Shown here piece after piece: positions 9,651 to 20,953 of a stretch of DNA of 64,000 bases (positions are counted from its first letter, which is position 1; each line of letters begins with the position of its first letter). The stretch lies in contig CAWGTF010000012.1 of assembly GCA_963825425.1 (NCBI GenBank), positions 1 to 64,000 on the forward strand, in the 5' to 3' direction. Source of the DNA: PALSA-607 sp963825425 (GTDB lineage Bacteria > Actinomycetota > Actinomycetes > Acidothermales > Acidothermaceae). The translations under genes were made by a program, and so were the position numbers. The notes beneath the pieces are model-generated. The model was not told where the DNA came from. It saw nothing but the letters and a program-made list of their open reading frames with translations, and did no database searches.

Positions 9651-11832
9651 TGTCACTCGATCCGGTCTTGGCCGACCTTGCCGCTGCCCATGGCGTTTCG
9701 GCTTTCTTTCACGACTGGCGTGGCGGCGAGCGACAGGTGTCGGCCTCGGCCGTCGTGTCCGTCCTCGCGGCACTTGGCGTCGACGCGAGCACACCCGAAG
9801 CGGCCGGCGCATGCGCTCGATCGCGCCCGCGATGGTCGGTGGCGCGACATGCTGCCGACCTACGTCGTCGCGCGTGCAGGCACGACCGCGAGGGTCGCCG
9901 TGCATGTGCCCCACGGCGAGCCGGTCACGGTTGACCTCGAGATCGAAGGCGGCGGCCGAATTTCACTGACCCAGCTGATGATCTGGGTCGATCCGCACGA
10001 CGTCGACGGGGAACTGATCGGCGAGGCAACGTTCGAGATACCGGACGTCGTCCCGCTCGGTTATCACTACCTGCACGCGTACTCGGGGGAGCGCAGCGCA
10101 AAAGCTCAGCTGATCGTCGTCCCGGATCGGCTTGTTCCGCCGCCTGGCCGGCACTGGGGATTCATGCTGCAGCTGTACGCGGTGCGTTCGCACGCGTCGT
10201 GGGGCATGGGAGACCTGCGCGATCTGCGCGATCTCGCTACCTGGAGCGGGCGCGATCTCGGTGCCGACTTCGTGCTGGTGAATCCGCTGCACGCGGCCGG
10301 CCCGGTCGCGCCGATGGAACCGTCGCCCTATTACCCGTCGAGCCGGCGGTTCGTGAATCCGATCTACCTGCGGGTCGACGACGTGCCCGAGGTCGCCGGG
10401 CTACCGGCCGACGAGGTCGCGGCGGTCGCGAGCGTTCTGCGTGACCGCAACGTGCTCGACGAGGACATCGATCGGGACGCCGTGTGGTCGGCGAAACGGC
10501 GAGATTCTGGAACGCGCGTTCGCCATCCGAGGCGACGATGGTCGACGCGTCGCGTTCGACGACTTCCGCACCGCGGAGGGCGACGCGCTACGCGACTTCG
10601 CGACCTGGTGTGCGCTGGTCGACCGGCACGGAATTGCGACGGCGCGACTGGCCGGAAGAGTTGCAGGATCCGCGGTCGACGCAGGTCGCTGCATTCCGTG
10701 ACGCCGAGGCCGAGCTGGTCGAATTCCACGCCTGGCTGCAGTTTTTGTGTTCAGAACAGCTGACCGAAGTGCAGCGGGCCGCGCACACGGCGGGCATGAG
10801 CATTGGTGTGGTCGAACGACCTTGCGGTCGGCGTCAGCCGCGAGGGCGCTGACGCGTGGGCGTTCCAGAGTGTGCTCGCACATGGTGTTGCGCTGGGCGC
10901 ACCGGCCGACATGTACAACCAGCAAGGGCAGTGCTGGAACCTGCCGGCGTGGCGTCCCGACGCGTTGGCCGCCGCGGAGTTCGTGCCGTTTCGCGATCTG
11001 GTCCGCGCGTCGCTTCGCCACGGTGGCGGTCTGCGCATCGACCACATCATCGGTATGTTCCGCCAATGGTGGGTGCCCGAAGGGGCGTCGCCCGCTGACG
11101 GCACCTATGTGCGCCTCGACCACGAGGCGATGGTGGGCATCGTGCTGCTCGAGGCGACCAGGGCGGGCGCGCTGCTGATTGGTGAGGATCTCGGCAACGT
11201 CGAGTGGTGGGTGCGCGACTACCTGCGAGCCCGCGGGATCTACGGCACGTCGATCCTGTGGTTCGAACACGACGACGCTGGCCATCCGCGGGCCCCGGAG
11301 CTATGGCGCGAGCTGTGCCTTGCCAGCGTGACCACGCACGATTTGCCGCCGACCGCGGGGTACCTCACCGGTGAGCACGTCGAACTACGCCACGAGCTCG
11401 GCCTGTTGGAGCGCTCGGTCGAGGAGGAGCGGCAGGGCTGACGAGGCGGCGCGGGTCGGGTGGCTGCACGCGCTCGCCGACGCCGGGCTGCTCGACGCGG
11501 GCATCGTGTCCGCTGTCACGAATGTCGCTGCGCCAGGGACGGTGTCGCCGCGCCGCAACAACTTCCGGACCCGGGTCGACCCCTACGTCGAGCGCATCGT
11601 CGAGGCGCTGTATGCGTACTTGGCCGCGACCCCGGCCCGTCTGATCGGCATCTACTTGCCGGACGTCGTCGGCGACCGGCGTCCGGTGAACCAGCCCGGG
11701 ACCATTGATGAGTATCCGAATTGGCGGGTACCGATGGCTGATGAAAAGGAACGGCCGGTGTTGCTCGACGAACTGATGGCATCGCCGGTAGCCGGACGGC
11801 TAGCGCGTCTCGTCGGCGGCGCGAACGGGTGA
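9650..11832 (+). CDS. malQ: 4-alpha-glucanotransferase (amylomaltase, GH77; several frameshifts)
   Basis: Transfers alpha-1,4-glucan segments in maltodextrin and glycogen metabolism in the cytoplasm. It begins MSLDPVLADLAAAHGVSAFFHDW, has an N-terminal beta-domain (HYLHAYSGERSAKAQLIVV), then the GH77 barrel: WGMGDLRDLRDLATW, ADFVLVNPLHA, PSPYYPSSRRFVNPIYLRV, DLAVGVSREGADAW, catalytic GGGLRIDHIIGMFRQWWVP, LLIGEDLGNVEWWV and SVTTHDLPPTAGY. About 727 codons, the length of actinobacterial MalQ. The frame changes near 9805, 10490, 10635, 10805 and 11435. Gene order and all motifs remain collinear, so I treat it as one gene with indels. Confidence 0.88.
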
Positions 11833-11910
11833 GCCCCGTGCGGTGTAGCCGAAGCGCAAGGGTGAGCCCGCTTGCGGAATGTGCTAGCCGCATCCGTTAC
11901 GGTGGCCGCT

Positions 11911-12303
11911 GTGAGGACGCCTCGACGACTGCCGCCCGTCGCTGCTCGAGCGGCGATTCGATGCGGCGCGATCGCGGGTGTCGCAGTCGCCGTCCTCGGC
12001 TCTGCGGTACTCGCAGCCGGCCCGGCGCTGGCGATCGGGGAGCGTGGTGATCCGAGCGGCAAACTCGGTTGGGTCGAGACGATGGCGATCTTCGTCGGGA
12101 TTCCGGTCGCTGTCGCCGTCGTGATCGCGTTCCTCGTGTTCCTCCCGTCGATCGTCAACGGCCCCCGCTACCGGCCAGGCCGCCCATGGACCTCGACCCC
12201 GAGCTGGTTCGGGGAGCCGCTCGGCAGCGAGACCGCCGCTGCCGCTATCACGACGTTGCCGCCCGCGACTCTCGATGGGGGTGGCGCGAGTGCCCGCTGG
12301 TAG
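11911..12303 (+). CDS. Small membrane protein upstream of DUF5130 gene
   Basis: A roughly 130-residue protein with an N-terminal signal-like segment (AGVAVAVLGSAVLAAGPALA), a short exported stretch containing GERGDPSGKLGWVETMAIF, a transmembrane helix (VGIPVAVAVVIAFLVFLPSIV) and a cytoplasmic tail NGPRYRPGRPW. This arrangement next to a DUF5130 gene is known in actinobacteria, but no function is established to my knowledge. The start is uncertain: GTG 11911 is favoured, with GTG 11902 and TTG 11872 in frame. Its end overlaps the DUF5130 start by 29 bases, implying translational coupling. Confidence 0.7.
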   Translation: MRTPRRLPPVAARAAIRCGAIAGVAVAVLGSAVLAAGPALAIGERGDPSGKLGWVETMAIFVGIPVAVAVVIAFLVFLPSIVNGPRYRPGRPWTSTPSWFGEPLGSETAAAAITTLPPATLDGGGASARW

Positions 12304-12685
12304 CGCCTTCACTTCGCACCAAAGCGACGAGATCCGGCACGCCGTCGTGACGGCCGGCGAAGAGACCGGCCTGCAGTTCTTCGTCTACGTCGGGCAGGTG
12401 TCCGGCGACGTCCGTGCCCACGCCTTGCGCAGGCACGCCGCACTCGGCGTGGTGGCTGAGTTCGCGGTCCTCGTACTGGTCGAGCCGGATGCGCGTCGAG
12501 TCGAGATCGTCACGGGCGACACCGCGCGGCGCAGGCTCGATGACCGCGCCGCCGGACTTGCCAGCCTGGCGATGGCCACCTCGTTCGCGGGCGGCGACCT
12601 CACCGGCGGCATCGTGAACGGCGTCCGGATGATGGCGCAGGCCGCAGCCCGGCCACCCGTGTTGCACGAACACGACGCCGACTAA
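12275..12685 (+). CDS. DUF5130 family protein
   Basis: A 136-residue protein with the pattern of the actinobacterial DUF5130 (TPM-like phosphatase-domain) family: SHQSDEIRHAVVTAGEETGLQFFVYVG, ARALRRHAALG-like helix and VLVLVEPDARRVEIVTG, ending in a Gly/Met-rich helix. ATG 12275 overlaps the preceding gene; GTG 12290 is an alternative start. It is convergent with, and one base from, the aminopeptidase N stop. Function is unknown. The PepN, DUF5130, RpiB neighbourhood recurs in actinobacteria and suggests a core rather than accessory role. Confidence 0.8.
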   Translation: MGVARVPAGSAFTSHQSDEIRHAVVTAGEETGLQFFVYVGQVSGDVRAHALRRHAALGVVAEFAVLVLVEPDARRVEIVTGDTARRRLDDRAAGLASLAMATSFAGGDLTGGIVNGVRMMAQAAARPPVLHEHDAD

Positions 12686-12686
12686 C

Positions 12687-15308
<2,622 letters not shown>

Positions 15309-15399
15309 CGGTCGGGAGCCTTTCTGTCATTCGTGCGGTGCAGCGATCTTCGCACGATCAGGTTGGTAGGTGCCAAAGGGGCGTGGCAGACTCCGCCAC

Positions 15400-15882
15400 A
15401 TGCGCGTGTACCTGGGTTCTGACCATGCGGGGTTCGAGCTGAAGAGCCACCTCATCGGCTGGCTCACGGACAACGGCCACGAGCCGGTCGACTGCGGTCC
15501 GCCGAGCTACGTGGCCGACGATGACTACCCGCCGTACGTCATCGCTGCGGCGACCAGGACCGCCGCCGACCGGGGCAGCCTAGGGATCGTCATCGGCGGC
15601 TCTGGAAACGGCGAGGCGATTGCCGCCAATAAGGTCGGGGGGATCCGCGCGGCGCTCGCGTGGAACGACGACACCGCGACACTTGCTCGGCAGCACAACG
15701 ACGCAAACGTGGTCAGCATCGGCGCGCGGCAGCACACGATCGGCGAGGCGACCCGGCTGGTCGAGCTGTTCTTAGCTACCGACTTCTCCGGCGAGGAGCG
15801 GCATGTGCGGCGGCTCGCGATGGTCACGCGCTACGAAGAAACCGACGTCCCGCCGCCGCTGCCAGACTCTGCTGTCTCCTGA
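15400..15882 (+). CDS. rpiB: Ribose-5-phosphate isomerase B
   Basis: Interconverts ribose-5-phosphate and ribulose-5-phosphate (pentose phosphate pathway). It is intact at 160 residues. Opening MRVYLGSDHAGFELK, active-site region GIVIGGSGNGEAIAANKVGGIRAAL and the phosphate-binding NDANVVSIGARQH are diagnostic. In this subfamily Ser replaces the Cys of E. coli RpiB in the GGSGNG loop, as in mycobacterial enzymes. ATG 15400 is preceded by a small hairpin (GTGGC and GCCAC arms). The stop codon lies inside the first unit of a 15-bp triplicated repeat. Confidence 0.95.
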   Translation: MRVYLGSDHAGFELKSHLIGWLTDNGHEPVDCGPPSYVADDDYPPYVIAAATRTAADRGSLGIVIGGSGNGEAIAANKVGGIRAALAWNDDTATLARQHNDANVVSIGARQHTIGEATRLVELFLATDFSGEERHVRRLAMVTRYEETDVPPPLPDSAVS

Positions 15883-16178
15883 GCGGCTGTCTCCTGAGCG
15901 GCTGTCTCCTGAGCGGCAGCGTCCTGACGGATTGCGGGTCGGGCGGTTGGCTCCGGCTTTTCCAGTGCGCGCGCGAGGTCGTCGGGGGTGGGTTGCGACA
16001 CGTCGCGGGCGCGCAATGCACCAACGATCCCGACCTGCGATGGACCGGCGCCGACAAGCCCACGCAGTACGCCGGTTCCCGCAGTAGCACCTTGGCCGAC
16101 ACCTGTTCCGGTGACGTTGGCAGCGCCAGTTCCGGCGGCGCGGCCATGGCCGCTGACGGAGCCGTGGCGTCTAGGCAT
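15831..16178 (-). CDS. Small Ala/Gly-rich hypothetical protein antisense to the rpiB end
   Basis: An open frame of about 115 codons fills the otherwise empty 400-base gap between rpiB and the phosphatase gene. It starts MPRRHGSVSGHG, has a central segment ALRARDVSQPTPDDLARAL that looks like a real conserved actinobacterial helix, then three copies of AAQET and an acidic/Gly-Ser tail. Its last 50 bases overlap the 3' end of rpiB on the opposite strand. No ribosome binding site precedes ATG 16178; an in-frame ATG lies at 16214. Function unknown. Being a high-GC antisense frame is the alternative. Confidence 0.4.
   Translation of the reverse strand: MPRRHGSVSGHGRAAGTGAANVTGTGVGQGATAGTGVLRGLVGAGPSQVGIVGALRARDVSQPTPDDLARALEKPEPTARPAIRQDAAAQETAAQETAAQETAESGSGGGTSVSS
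15871..15915. repeat. 15-bp tandem repeat, three exact copies
   Basis: GCTGTCTCCTGAGCG occurs three times head to tail (15871, 15886, 15901), with a degenerate fourth copy at 15916-15930. The period is a multiple of three. In the minus-strand small gene it encodes repeated AAQET, while on the plus strand the first copy supplies the rpiB stop codon. Confidence 0.9.
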
Positions 16179-16284
16179 GGTCGAAAGGGTTACACACGGC
16201 GGGCTGGATCGCACCAGTCCTCGGGCTCGCTCGGGTTCGCTCAGGCTCGGTCCGGCCCGTTACAGCCCGTTACGCTGCCCGATC

Positions 16285-17373
16285 ATGAGGATGTGGCGCT
16301 CGGCGGCATCGGGTCGCCGCGGCTGGGCGGCGGTGCGCGCGAGCCGCTGGATGGTGCCCGGCGCCGCGAGATGGTGGTTGGTCTGCTTCGCCGTCGCGAT
16401 CGCCGTTCTCGGCCCAGTCGTCGGCACCTATTGGGTGCCGCCCGTGGCGGAGGCCCTGCCGATCCTCGGTGGCGGGCTCCTCCTGCGTCGCCGCGAGCTG
16501 CTTGCGCTGCTGGTGGTCGCAATGCTCGGGATCGTCTACGACGAGGTAATACTCGGCTGGCACGTCGTGCGGGCCGGCCAACTCGTCGTCGTCGTGGCGG
16601 TGGCTCTTTTCGCCTACCGCTTGGCGCGTACCCGCGAAACACTTGGGGTCCAGGGCCTGCGCGGGGAATCGATGTTGCTGGAGTTGCGCGACCGGTTGCG
16701 CGCGCAGGGCGAGATGCCCGAACTGCCTCCAGGCTGGCAACACGAGATCGTGATTCGCTCCGCGGGTGCCGGTTCTTTCGGCGGCGACTTCTTGGTCGCG
16801 GCGCGCACGGGGCAGGGTGCTGTTCTCGAGGTTGCTCTCGTCGACGTCTCGGGCAAGGGCATCGACGCAGGCACTCGGGCGTTGCTGCTCTCCGGTGCAC
16901 TGGGCGGTCTGCTCGGTGCGGTAGCGCCCGACCGATTCTTGCCAGCAGCGAACGACTACCTGCTTCGGCAGGGCTGGAGTGAAGGCTTCGCAACCGCCGT
17001 CCATCTCGTAATCGACCTGAGTACCGGCAGCTACGTCGTCGAGTCCGCTGGTCATCCGCCCGCCGTGCATTTTGTGAAGGGCAGCGGTACGTGGCGCGTC
17101 ATCGAGAGTGAAGGCACAGTTCTCGGCGTGCTGGCCGAAGCCAGCTACACATCGGTGCGTGGCGTTCTTGGTTCGGGTGACGCGATGCTGATGTTCACGG
17201 ACGGCGTGGTCGAGACCGCAGAACGCGAGATTGCAGTGGGTCTCGACAAGCTGGTAGGCGAGGCCGAGCGCCTCGTGACCCAAGGGTTCCGGGACGGCGC
17301 GAAGCAGTTGGTCGACAGAGTGGCGCCCGAGGGCACCGACGACCGCGCGCTCGTGTTGATCTGGCGCGACTAA
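16285..17373 (+). CDS. Membrane-associated PP2C (SpoIIE-type) phosphatase
   Basis: A 362-residue protein. The N-terminal third has about four hydrophobic segments (WWLVCFAVAIAVLGPVVGTYW, ELLALLVVAMLGIVYDEVIL, AGQLVVVVAVALFAYRLA). The C-terminal SpoIIE/PP2C domain starts IRSAGAGSFGGDFL, then VALVDVSGKGIDAG with the metal-binding Asp, ESAGHPPAVHF, and LMFTDGVVETAERE with the second Asp cluster, ending DDRALVLIWRD. This is the architecture of phosphatases that act on anti-sigma-factor antagonists in the general stress response. ATG 16285 gives MRMWRSAASG. No partner anti-sigma genes are nearby. The gene is intact and convergent with the TetR gene by 1 base. Confidence 0.88.
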   Translation: MRMWRSAASGRRGWAAVRASRWMVPGAARWWLVCFAVAIAVLGPVVGTYWVPPVAEALPILGGGLLLRRRELLALLVVAMLGIVYDEVILGWHVVRAGQLVVVVAVALFAYRLARTRETLGVQGLRGESMLLELRDRLRAQGEMPELPPGWQHEIVIRSAGAGSFGGDFLVAARTGQGAVLEVALVDVSGKGIDAGTRALLLSGALGGLLGAVAPDRFLPAANDYLLRQGWSEGFATAVHLVIDLSTGSYVVESAGHPPAVHFVKGSGTWRVIESEGTVLGVLAEASYTSVRGVLGSGDAMLMFTDGVVETAEREIAVGLDKLVGEAERLVTQGFRDGAKQLVDRVAPEGTDDRALVLIWRD

Positions 17374-17374
17374 C

Positions 17375-18013
17375 TCAGGCGCGGATGAGCGGCATCACGA
17401 CATCGTCGAGTACAGCCTCCATGTAGGCCGGGTCGACTGGCGGTCCGAAGGTCAACAGTCGATGCACCAACAGCGCCGGACCGGCTTCGACAACGACCGG
17501 CTTGATCGCGTCGGCGCGCACGTCGCCGCGCGCGACGCCGCGCCGGAAGATCTCCATCATGAATGCCTTGCGGGGCGCCAACACCCGTTCGTGCAATGTG
17601 GTGACGAAGTCGTGGTCGTGCCCGAGTTCGCCCATCAACGCCTGCATCGCGCCACCCGCGGGACTGGCCATCATGTCGAGCATGACGGTGAAGATCTCGG
17701 CGAGGTCGCTGCGAACGTTCCCAGTGTCAAGCGGAAGATCCAGGGTCGGAAGCGCGTTGTCGAGCGTGTCGGCGACCAACTCCTCCTTTGACGGCCACCG
17801 GCGGTAGATGGCGGCCTTTCCGGTGCGCGCCGAGGCGGCGACGCCTTCGATCGTCATCGCGCCGAATCCCACGGTGCTGAGCTGGTGAAGGACGGCTTCG
17901 TAAATGGCAGTTTCGAGTGCAGCGCCGCGTCTGCGGCACCGGAATAGGGGCAGCGCCGTCTTGTCAGTGGCGGTTGCTAGCGTTGTCGATGATCGCGAAG
18001 GTGGCGCTGGCAT
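17375..18013 (-). CDS. TetR/AcrR family repressor, probable regulator of the divergent efflux pump
   Basis: A 212-residue regulator. The HTH lies about residues 30-75 (AIYEAVLHQLSTVGFGAM, IEGVAASARTGKAAIYRRW, SKEELVADTL), and the C-terminal ligand domain is of the TetR_C_11 type (LGHDHDFVTTLHERVLAPRK, FFGPPVD-like end). GAGGAGG precedes ATG 18013. It is divergent from the DHA2 transporter with 106 bases between starts, and two matching palindromic operators lie in that gap, so autorepression and repression of the pump are likely. The inducer is unknown. Confidence 0.9.
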   Translation of the reverse strand: MPAPPSRSSTTLATATDKTALPLFRCRRRGAALETAIYEAVLHQLSTVGFGAMTIEGVAASARTGKAAIYRRWPSKEELVADTLDNALPTLDLPLDTGNVRSDLAEIFTVMLDMMASPAGGAMQALMGELGHDHDFVTTLHERVLAPRKAFMMEIFRRGVARGDVRADAIKPVVVEAGPALLVHRLLTFGPPVDPAYMEAVLDDVVMPLIRA

Positions 18014-18033
18014 GGCTGCCTCCTCACTAAGGC

Positions 18034-18101
18034 GAAGGAACGGTTGCGTTCTCTATCTCGCCAATGTAGCGTCCGTCCTTAGTGAACGTTAGCGTTCCTT
18101 C
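18034..18101. promoter_or_regulatory. Two inverted TetR operators between repressor and DHA2 pump
   Basis: GAAGGAACG-N4-CGTTC occurs at 18034-18051 (plus) and again in opposite orientation at 18084-18101. The core in both is GAACG-N4-CGTTC (18038-18051 and 18084-18097), with centres 46 bp apart. Two copies of an extended palindrome in a TetR/transporter divergent gap is the standard picture for a TetR-family repressor. The second copy lies about 20 bases before the transporter start. Confidence 0.8.
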
Positions 18102-18119
18102 CATGAAACGAGGAGATTG

Positions 18120-19592
18120 ATGACGACCTCGACGCAGACAGCCGTGGGCGCACCCGGTGCTGCGCGACGCGGCCATCACCCGGGTCTCGCTCTTGCGGTT
18201 ATCGCGACCAGCCAACTGATGGTGGTGCTCGACGCCACGATCGTCAACGTCGCGTTGCCCACCATCCGCACTGCCCTGCACTTCTCCTACACGAATCTCA
18301 CGTGGGTGCTCAATGCTTACACGCTGACGTTCGGTGGCCTGCTCCTGCTCGGTGGCCGGGCGGGCGACATTCTGGGGCGACGACGAGTCTTCATCTTCGG
18401 TATCGCACTGTTCACCTTCGCCTCGTTCCTCGGTGGCCTCGCGACGACGTCTTGGTGGCTGCTTGCTGCCCGCGCGCTGCAGGGGGTCGGCGGTGCGATC
18501 GCGTCACCGACGGCGCTTTCGTTGATCACCACGAACTTCGAGGAGGGCGAAGAACGCAACCGGGCATTCGGCGTGTTCGCTGCCGTCTCCGGTTCCGGTG
18601 CAGCACTCGGTCTGCTCGCCGGCGGCATGTTGACATCGTGGGCTTCATGGCGATGGGTGCTCTTTGTGAATGTCCCGATCGGCATCTTCATCGCCAGCAT
18701 CGCGCGCCAGTACATCAACGAGTCCGAGAAGCACCCCGGCCGTTTCGACCTCGTCGGCGCGATCACCTCGACGCTCGGCATGACCGCGCTCGTCTATGCG
18801 TTTATCCGAGCCTCCGGCACGGCGGGTTGGGGTGATTCGCTCACGATCATCTGCTTCATCGCCGCTGCGGCCTTGTTGGCGCTCTTCCTCTTCAACGAGA
18901 TGCGCAGTCCGCAGCCCATCACGCCGCTGCATATGTTCAAGAACCGAAACCGCTCTGGCACCTACGTGGTCATGCTGCTGCTCGCCGGTGCGCTGTTCGC
19001 GATGTTCTACTTCTTCACGGTCTTCGTCCAGAGCATCCTGCATTACAGCCCATTGAAGACCGGATTCATTTACCTGCCACTGAGCGTGGCGATCGTCATC
19101 AGTGCACAGATCTGCGCAAAGCAACTTGTGAAGGTCGGCCCGAAGCCATTCATGGTGGCGGGTGCAGTGATGACTGCGGCCGCCCTGTACTGGCTTTCGC
19201 TGGTGAACGTGCACAGCACCTACGTCGCCAACTTGCTCGGCCCGCTGATCATCTTCGGCCTCGGCCTGGGTTTCCTGTTTGTGCCGCTGACGATGGTGGC
19301 GGTGTCGGGGGTCGAACCAGCCGAGTCGGGTTCGGCGTCCGGTCTGTTGAACGTCATGCAGCAGGTGGGCGGGACGTTGGGCCTGGCGATTCTCACTACT
19401 GCGTTTGCTACCGCGCAGCGGCACGCCGCCGCGCACGGTACGACCGGCGACTCCAAGCTCGCGCACGGGATCTCGGTCGCGTTGCAGGTGTCTGTGGTCT
19501 TCGGCGTCGCGGCGATGCTCGCCAGCATCTTCCTGATCAACGCCAAGGCATCCGACCTCGACCCGTCGGCCGTGCCCGGCATGGGCGGCTAG
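18120..19592 (+). CDS. MFS drug exporter, DHA2 (14-TM EmrB/QacA) family
   Basis: Proton-driven multidrug efflux protein of the inner membrane, 490 residues. It shows the DHA2 pattern: TM1 LAVIATSQLMVVLDATIVNVALP (motif D1 with LDxTIVNVALP), motif A LGGRAGDILGRRRVF, motif C-like region GSGAALGLLAGGMLTSWASWRW, then 14 hydrophobic segments. It ends with LLNVMQQVGGTLGLAILTTAF. ATG 18120 follows AGGAG (18111-18115) by 4 bases. Regulation by the adjacent TetR is strongly suggested by the paired operators. Substrates cannot be inferred. Confidence 0.93.
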   Translation: MTTSTQTAVGAPGAARRGHHPGLALAVIATSQLMVVLDATIVNVALPTIRTALHFSYTNLTWVLNAYTLTFGGLLLLGGRAGDILGRRRVFIFGIALFTFASFLGGLATTSWWLLAARALQGVGGAIASPTALSLITTNFEEGEERNRAFGVFAAVSGSGAALGLLAGGMLTSWASWRWVLFVNVPIGIFIASIARQYINESEKHPGRFDLVGAITSTLGMTALVYAFIRASGTAGWGDSLTIICFIAAAALLALFLFNEMRSPQPITPLHMFKNRNRSGTYVVMLLLAGALFAMFYFFTVFVQSILHYSPLKTGFIYLPLSVAIVISAQICAKQLVKVGPKPFMVAGAVMTAAALYWLSLVNVHSTYVANLLGPLIIFGLGLGFLFVPLTMVAVSGVEPAESGSASGLLNVMQQVGGTLGLAILTTAFATAQRHAAAHGTTGDSKLAHGISVALQVSVVFGVAAMLASIFLINAKASDLDPSAVPGMGG

Positions 19593-19602
19593 CCGCGACC
19601 GG

Positions 19603-20025
19603 CTAGCTGTGACACAGGCTCGTGCCGTCGGCGCATAACCGGTACGTCGCGCCGGGCGTTAGCTCGTCACGCTCGACGAAACGGTAGGCCGCGCCGCCGA
19701 CGCCCTTGCCGAGGACGACGACGTAGGGAGCGCCGAGCTTCCAGCCCCCGTCGTAGGCACCGAACGCGTCATTCTCGCCGGCTCGGTACCCGGCCTGGAA
19801 GGCCGTCTGCGCGACGCTGCTCGACCCGGTCGGCACGGTGTCGCCGACCTGCAGCGACCTGCCGACGGCGACGCCTTCGGCGTAACCGGCGGCACTCCCT
19901 TGTGCGTAGCCCCGGTCGTGGACCGGTGCCGTTGCGCGTCCCACCAGCACCCCTGCCGCGACGAGGCCGACCACGACCGCGGTAGCCGCTGCGCCGCACA
20001 CCCACATCCGCCTACGGTTCTTCAT
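19603..20025 (-). CDS. Small exported protein with YxxG repeats, unknown function
   Basis: About 140 residues. ATG 20025 gives MKNRRRMWVCGAAATAVVVGLVAAGVLVGRATAP, a signal-anchor segment. Then comes a glycine-zipper-like run GYAQGSAAGYAEGVAVGRSL and later AFQAGYRAGENDAFGAYDGGW, with the Gly/Tyr spacing repeated every four residues. The C-terminus has two Cys (LCADGTSLCHS) that could form a disulfide outside the membrane. I do not recognise a family. It is convergent with the DHA2 gene and may be transcribed from the 20026-20176 gap. Confidence 0.6.
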   Translation of the reverse strand: MKNRRRMWVCGAAATAVVVGLVAAGVLVGRATAPVHDRGYAQGSAAGYAEGVAVGRSLQVGDTVPTGSSSVAQTAFQAGYRAGENDAFGAYDGGWKLGAPYVVVLGKGVGGAAYRFVERDELTPGATYRLCADGTSLCHS

Positions 20026-20141
20026 ACTCAAACCTTGCCGCACCCCCGGGCGGGCCGGAATGTGCGCCGGGTAACTCATCATTGGCCCGCCCGGGCTCGA
20101 GACGAGTTCATGCGAGCGGTATATGAGCACGAAACGCGCAA

Positions 20142-20155
20142 CTCTTGCGCAAGAG
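20142..20155. promoter_or_regulatory. 14-bp perfect palindrome between a DeoR gene and a small exported gene
   Basis: CTCTTGCGCAAGAG is perfectly self-complementary. It overlaps a second symmetric element, GCGCAA-N3-TTGCGC (20136-20150). It lies 22 bases past the DeoR stop and 117 bases ahead of the next start on the same strand. There is no T-run, so an operator is more likely than a terminator. TGCGCAA half-sites recur in the sugar locus (21114-21120, 28213-28219). Confidence 0.45.
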
Positions 20156-20176
20156 ATCTGCATGGTCCTACCAGTG

Positions 20177-20932
20177 TCAGACCGCGAGCACCTGGCAGCC
20201 CTGAGCGCGAATCTCGTCTAGTGCGTCCTGCGGAGCACGGTCGTCGGTGATGAGGACGTCGACCTCCGACATCGGACACACCTCGGCGAGGGCGACGCGG
20301 CGGATCTTGGTCGCGTCGGCCAACACGATCGTGGTCTTGGCCTGCTGGTGCAGCACCGCGTTGACGCGGGCGCCCACCGGGTCGTAGGTGGTGCATCCGG
20401 TGGCGTGCACGCCATCGACGCCAATGAACGCCAGATCGATGTTGTAGCTGGCCAGGAAGCTCTCGGCGCTTGGGCCGACGGTCTCTTGGCTGCTGCTTCG
20501 CACCTCTCCGCCAGCCGCGAAGACCCGAAACTGGGGGTTGGCAACAAGATGGGTCGCGACGTTGAGCGCGTTCGTGACGATCGTCAGTCCGTCGAAGCCG
20601 GTCAAGAGGCGAGCGAACTCGGTAACGGTCGTTCCCCCGGTCATACCGATGACCCTGGCTCCGTCGAGAAACGTCAGCGCTCGTTGCGCTATCCGCCGCT
20701 TCTCACCGGCGTCCTGAGCGGTCTTGTAGGTAAGGGGCAAGTCGTTGAACGAGGCGTGAGTGCTTGCTCCGCCGTGCGTTCGGCTCACCAGTCGCTGCTG
20801 CTCCAGCAGCTCAAGATCTCGACGGATGGTCGAATGCGAGACGCGGAATTGCGCGGCGAGCGTCGGGACGTCGGTGTTACCTGCTTCGACGACCGCCGAC
20901 ACCATCTGGCTCAGTCGCTGCTTGCGGTTCAT
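20177..20932 (-). CDS. DeoR-family sugar-phosphate-responsive repressor
   Basis: A 251-residue repressor. The N-terminal HTH_DeoR reads MNRKQRLSQMVSAVVEAGNT, VPTLAAQFRVSHSTIRRDLE, LEQQRLVSRTHGGA. The C-terminal isomerase-like effector domain has GMTGGTTVTEFARLL, TIVTNALNVATHL, FIGVDGVHATGCTTYD and VLADATKIRRVAL. The ligand should be a phosphorylated sugar. ATG 20932 was chosen because it starts the canonical NRKQRL helix; ATG 20950 is in frame. It is divergent from the sugar importer operon at 21214, which it probably represses. A 19-bp palindrome lies directly upstream of its start. Confidence 0.92.
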   Translation of the reverse strand: MNRKQRLSQMVSAVVEAGNTDVPTLAAQFRVSHSTIRRDLELLEQQRLVSRTHGGASTHASFNDLPLTYKTAQDAGEKRRIAQRALTFLDGARVIGMTGGTTVTEFARLLTGFDGLTIVTNALNVATHLVANPQFRVFAAGGEVRSSSQETVGPSAESFLASYNIDLAFIGVDGVHATGCTTYDPVGARVNAVLHQQAKTTIVLADATKIRRVALAEVCPMSEVDVLITDDRAPQDALDEIRAQGCQVLAV

Positions 20933-20953
20933 GTCTCGGAAACTTACCATGCC

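Noticed and set aside
16201..16275. CTCGGGCT/CTCGGGTT and CCCGTTAC short repeats before the phosphatase gene
   Set aside because: They are short, imperfect and of low complexity, with no clear structure.
19575..19615. GGCTAG repeats between the DHA2 pump and the small exported gene as a bidirectional terminator
   Set aside because: The copies are direct rather than inverted around a loop, and there is no T-run.
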